Source: Rhodanobacter denitrificans (GTDB lineage: Bacteria; Pseudomonadota; Gammaproteobacteria; Xanthomonadales; Rhodanobacteraceae). Taken from it: DNA of 64,000 nucleotides. The notes under the pieces were generated by a model that saw only the letters and a program-made list of their open reading frames with translations, did not search any database and had not been told where the DNA came from. Below, piece after piece: positions 61,281 through 64,000 of this stretch (positions are counted from its first letter, which is position 1; the number at the start of each line of letters is the position of its first letter). The position numbers and the translations under genes are program-made. The stretch is taken from positions 186,001-250,000 of the forward strand of contig QFPO01000003.1 of NCBI GenBank assembly GCA_003241385.1, in the 5' to 3' direction.

Positions 61281-62752
61281 TCGCAGGCTCCTTCGGAAAA
61301 CTCGGGGGCGTTCGCGTAGCAGGCCGCGATCGCGTCGGCGTAGTGCGCGGCGATCGCGGCGCGGCGCGGCCGGCCGTTGGCGGTCAGCAGGCCGTCGGCG
61401 ACGCCGAACGGACGCTCGGCGCGGACCAGGGAACCGATCCGCGCGTAGTCGGGCAGGCGCCGGTTGACCGCGACGCGGGCGCGCTCGAGCGCGGTGTCGT
61501 CGGCCGGCGAGACGACCACGGCCACGTTGAACGGCCGCGCTTCGCCGAACACCGCGGCCTGCACGAAGGCCGGATGCGCGAGCAGTTCGCTCTCGACCCA
61601 TTCGGGCGAGACGTTGCGGCCGAACGCGGTGATGAACACCTGCGAGCGACGGCCGGTCACGAACACGTAGCCGTCTGCATCGACGTGACCGAGATCGCCG
61701 GTCGCGATCGGGCCGGGCGGCGGCCCTTCGGCGCCGAGATAGCCCAGACAGCGCACGCCCTCGACGATCAGCTCGCCGTCGACCACCTCGACGCGCGCAT
61801 GCGGCAGCGGCCGGCCGACACTGCCCGGCCGTATCGCGCCGGGGCGGTTCAGACAGACCACCGAAGCGCATTCGCTGAGGCCGTAGCCTTCGTAGACCGG
61901 CAGGCCGAGCGCGGCCGCGCGCGCCAGCAGCGCCGGGCCGACGCGCGCGCCGCCGACCGCGAGGAAGCGCAGCGACGCCGGACGCGGCGCGCCGCGTTCG
62001 ATCGCGGCGACCAGGGCGGCGAGCAGCTGCGGCAGCACGATCGCGCTGTGCGGCTGGTAGCGCTGCAGACAGGCCAGCAGCGTCGGCACGTCCAGTCCGG
62101 CGGCGCCGGAATAGCCGATCTCGGCCAGCGACGGCACCGCGATCTCGGCACCGGCGATCAGCGCGGCGTAGAGGCCGGCCACGTTCTCGAGCAGCGTCGC
62201 CAGCGGCAGCAGGCACAGATGGCGGCGCGGCGCGAGCGGCCGTGCCGCCTCGGCCAGCGAGGCCGCCACGGTCAGCAAGGCGGTGGCGTCGAGACAGACG
62301 CCCTTCGGCGTGCCGGTCGTGCCGGAGGTGTAGGTGATGCAGACGGTGCCGGCCGGCAGCGCGACCGGCGACGGCGGCGTCAGGGCGAGACGGGCCAGTC
62401 CGGCGGCGAGCGCGGTCGCGGCCGGCGGCGCGGCCGCGGCCGGCAGCACCAGCGCGTCGGCCCCGCTGCCGGCCAGCGCGTGCGCGATCTGGCCGTCGCT
62501 GAAGAACGTCGGCAGCGGCACGTGCACCGCGCCGAGCCGGCGAATCGCCAGGTCGAGCGCGAGCCAGTCCGGTCCGTTGTCGAGCCGGCTGGCGACGCGC
62601 GTGGCAGCGGCCGCCGCCAGCGCATCGGCGATCGACGCGACGCGCGCGGCGAACACGTCGCCGCGATGCACCGCACCGCTCGCGAACACGCGCGGACGCG
62701 GCTCGTCGAGGCCGCCGATCAGATCGGCGAAGTCGGGCAGGCGCAGGCTCAC
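61277..62752 (-). CDS. AMP-dependent acyl/aryl ligase with altered A10 motif
   Basis: A 491-residue ANL-superfamily protein from GTG 62752 (GTGA overlap). Motifs: P-loop 'ITYTSGTTGTPKGV' (139-152), 'YEGYGLSECASVV', 'ATGDLGHVDADGYVFVTGRRSQVFITAFGRNVSPEWVE' in type. The C-terminal A10 block reads 'LLTANGRPRR' where 'NGK' is usual, so the adenylation lysine is replaced by Arg. It likely activates a carboxylic acid as an adenylate or thioester. The family member beside thermostable-hemolysin genes is usually annotated only as AMP-binding protein. Confidence 0.88.
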   Translation of the reverse strand: MSLRLPDFADLIGGLDEPRPRVFASGAVHRGDVFAARVASIADALAAAAATRVASRLDNGPDWLALDLAIRRLGAVHVPLPTFFSDGQIAHALAGSGADALVLPAAAAPPAATALAAGLARLALTPPSPVALPAGTVCITYTSGTTGTPKGVCLDATALLTVAASLAEAARPLAPRRHLCLLPLATLLENVAGLYAALIAGAEIAVPSLAEIGYSGAAGLDVPTLLACLQRYQPHSAIVLPQLLAALVAAIERGAPRPASLRFLAVGGARVGPALLARAAALGLPVYEGYGLSECASVVCLNRPGAIRPGSVGRPLPHARVEVVDGELIVEGVRCLGYLGAEGPPPGPIATGDLGHVDADGYVFVTGRRSQVFITAFGRNVSPEWVESELLAHPAFVQAAVFGEARPFNVAVVVSPADDTALERARVAVNRRLPDYARIGSLVRAERPFGVADGLLTANGRPRRAAIAAHYADAIAACYANAPEFSEGACE

Positions 62753-63390
62753 GGCGAGCCTGCCCAGGCGGCCTGCGCGACGCAGCGCGCCGGCGTCGTG
62801 CGCGCATGCGTGGTCAGGAACGCGTGTCCGGCGGCGATGTCGCCGAACATCAGCTGCGGCTGCGTCTGGTAGTAGCTGCCCCAGTGCGCACCGCCGTCGG
62901 GCAGCCGATCGGGCCGCGCCGGTGCCAGCGGCGTCGGCACCAGGCCGAGCCGCTCGAAGGCGTTGCGCAGCTGGCGCGTCGCCGTGAACAGCACCCAGCG
63001 CAGCCCGGCCGCGTGCAGCAGCCGTGTGACGTCGACGATCACGGCGCGCGCGTCGCCGGCACCGACCGCCGCGAAATTGCCGACCTCGACCAGACTGCCG
63101 CGCGGCACCGGCCGGCCGAGCGCGGCGCCTAGCGCGTCCTCGGCGTGGCCGTTCAGATAGGTCTCGACGAACAGTCGGCCGTGCGCGCCGCCGCGCCAGC
63201 CGACCGCGGCGGTCAGGCGGCCGGCCGCATCGCGATAGGCGAGCAGCTGCGGCAGGAAATGTGCGAGTTCGGCGCCGTAGCGCGCGCGGTAGACCGCGGC
63301 GATGAAGGCTTCGGTTTCGGCACGGTCGGGCGAGTCGGGGCCGACCAGGCGGGCGGTGCCGGCGGTCGGACAGGTCGTCGGTGTCGTCAT
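62749..63390 (-). CDS. Thermostable-hemolysin family protein
   Basis: A 213-residue protein from ATG 63390, first gene of the operon. The blocks 'DRAETEAFIAAVYRARYGAELAHFLPQLLAYRDAAGRLTAAVGWRG', 'LFVETYL', 'GSLVEVGNFAAVG', 'LRWVLFTATRQLRNAFERLGLVP' and 'HWGSYYQTQPQLMFGDI' are in type those of the T_hemolysin family, named from a Vibrio lysin. No signal peptide. The fold looks GNAT-like, so an acyl-transfer role in the same pathway as the ligase is more plausible than pore formation (inference). Confidence 0.88.
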   Translation of the reverse strand: MTTPTTCPTAGTARLVGPDSPDRAETEAFIAAVYRARYGAELAHFLPQLLAYRDAAGRLTAAVGWRGGAHGRLFVETYLNGHAEDALGAALGRPVPRGSLVEVGNFAAVGAGDARAVIVDVTRLLHAAGLRWVLFTATRQLRNAFERLGLVPTPLAPARPDRLPDGGAHWGSYYQTQPQLMFGDIAAGHAFLTTHARTTPARCVAQAAWAGSP

Positions 63391-63421
63391 GGCCGCGCAT
63401 GCTCGGCGCGGCCGATTAAGA

Positions 63422-63450
63422 CACGATGAGGCGCTCGTTAGTCGATCGTG
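63422..63450. promoter_or_regulatory. Inverted repeat upstream of the hemolysin-type operon
   Basis: CACGAT (63422-63427) and ATCGTG (63445-63450) form an inverted repeat 17 bases apart, 32-60 bases upstream of the operon start. Candidate operator, possibly for the QseB-like regulator encoded in the operon. Confidence 0.3.
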
Positions 63451-63477
63451 AGCGACGGGTTAGCACGCTGTTGCGGT

Positions 63478-63513
63478 GCGACGGCGCATCCGGTTCCGTG
63501 GATGCGCCGTCGC
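63478..63513 (-). terminator. 14-bp perfect hairpin after the partial gene
   Basis: GCGACGGCGCATCC (63478-63491) pairs exactly with GGATGCGCCGTCGC (63500-63513) around an 8-base loop. It begins nine bases beyond the stop of the partial minus-strand gene. There is no T-run, but it is the longest perfect stem in the window and probably ends that transcript before the operon promoter. Confidence 0.55.
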
Positions 63514-63522
63514 TGGCTCGAC

Positions 63523-64000
63523 TCAGGGTGCCGGGCAGGCCTGTACCGTCAGATCGTCGATCGCCCAGTTGACGCCGGCGCGGTGCTCGAAGCGATCGTG
63601 GGCGAGGCGGAAGCGCAGCCGCACGGTCCGGCCGGCGTAGGCGTCGAGCCCGGCCACCGTATGCACGTAGCCGCGCGGATCGCCGCACCAGGCCGGGCGG
63701 CCGGCCAGCGGATTCTGGAACGCAGCGGATACCGATCCGTCGTACGGCGTGGTCTGCAGCGCGGTCGTCAGCTGCGACCAGGTCTGGCCGTCTTCGGAGA
63801 CCTCGACGATCGCGGCGTCCTGGCAGACCGTGCCGCTCGACGACGCCTTGATCGACTGCTGCTGCCAGAAGCGCACGCTGGGCCGCGTCAGATCGGCCGG
63901 CAGCGCGATCGGCGCGCTGACCAGCCACTGGTCGTTGACGGCACCGGCGGCCGGCGCCGTGGCCTGCCACGCGAAGGCACCTCTGCGCGCAGCCGAGCCC
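63523..64000 (-). CDS. C-terminal part of a large extracellular protein (5' end outside window)
   Basis: The minus-strand frame is open from base 63999 to the stop at 63523-63525 and gives about 158 residues with no convincing internal start, so the gene continues beyond the window. The sequence reads as a beta-sandwich: 'WQQQSIKASSSGTVCQDAAIVEVSEDGQTWSQLT' in type, 'GYVHTVAGLDAYAGRTVRLRFRLAHDRFEHRAGVNWAIDDLTVQAC'. 'G..NWAIDDL.V' is the ending of jelly-roll domains attached to secreted peptidases and lectin-like proteins. The role of the whole protein cannot be told. Confidence 0.75.
   Translation of the reverse strand, partial: GSAARRGAFAWQATAPAAGAVNDQWLVSAPIALPADLTRPSVRFWQQQSIKASSSGTVCQDAAIVEVSEDGQTWSQLTTALQTTPYDGSVSAAFQNPLAGRPAWCGDPRGYVHTVAGLDAYAGRTVRLRFRLAHDRFEHRAGVNWAIDDLTVQACPAP

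Noticed and set aside
62749..63390. Secreted pore-forming hemolysin
   Set aside because: No signal peptide and no amphipathic or membrane segment; only the family name suggests lysis.

Overview
The window is very GC-rich (third codon positions almost all G/C, so long spurious antisense ORFs run across real genes) and gene-dense. Gene content points to a Gram-negative, aerobic gammaproteobacterium of the Xanthomonadales type (Rhodanobacteraceae/Dokdonella-like is my inference): a TonB-dependent copper receptor, IPTL-CTERM and Tat signals, outer-membrane lipocalin, and secreted proteins ending in an 'IFGDGFE' tail. No tRNA, rRNA, CRISPR, insertion sequence or phage structural module was seen; only the ends are partial genes (1-459 and 63523-64000).

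Layout. 1-6.4 kb: end of a cysteine hydrolase, a ferritin-like protein with a clear terminator, a small unknown, a secreted M28 zinc aminopeptidase, a LysR/SDR divergent pair, and two small exported proteins. 6.6-14.8 kb: an OmpR/EnvZ-like system coupled to an esterase, an OprC-like copper receptor, an exported DJ-1/PfpI protein and a second two-component system. 14.9-22.8 kb: a CadC-like membrane regulator with TPRs, a secreted repeat protein with the IFGDGFE tail, a VOC protein and a Ser/Thr kinase with TPRs. 23.2-29.5 kb: a minus-strand operon headed by a 1309-aa protein with an M6-type HEIGH...LPDLY zinc site plus three unrecognised partners. 30.2-34.8 kb: LytS/LytTR pair, a small exported protein, an ankyrin protein.

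34.9-43.6 kb: a giant Ig-like/Calx-beta IPTL-CTERM surface protein divergent from three tandem phage-tail-collar (MdpB-like) proteins, then an acetyltransferase, a DUF6916-like protein and a Tat-exported protein. 43.9-48.7 kb: a HipBA toxin-antitoxin pair, a membrane protein, another IFGDGFE-tailed secreted protein and a second acetyltransferase. 48.8-57.0 kb: a lipid-modification operon (desaturase, FAD oxidoreductase, DUF1365, cyclopropane-synthase-like enzyme, DUF2878, DUF1295, second methyltransferase, lipocalin), nearly all joined by 4-bp overlaps.

57.0-63.4 kb: a minus-strand seven-gene operon, from promoter to end: thermostable-hemolysin family protein, AMP-ligase, heme-oxygenase-like diiron protein, SDR, exported TPR protein, then its own QseB/QseC-like response regulator and kinase. 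It looks like a regulated small-molecule or acyl-lipid pathway. This operon, the M6-protease operon and the collar/giant-surface-protein locus are the three best candidates for an undescribed system. All functional statements rest on reading motifs by eye; no database search was run.
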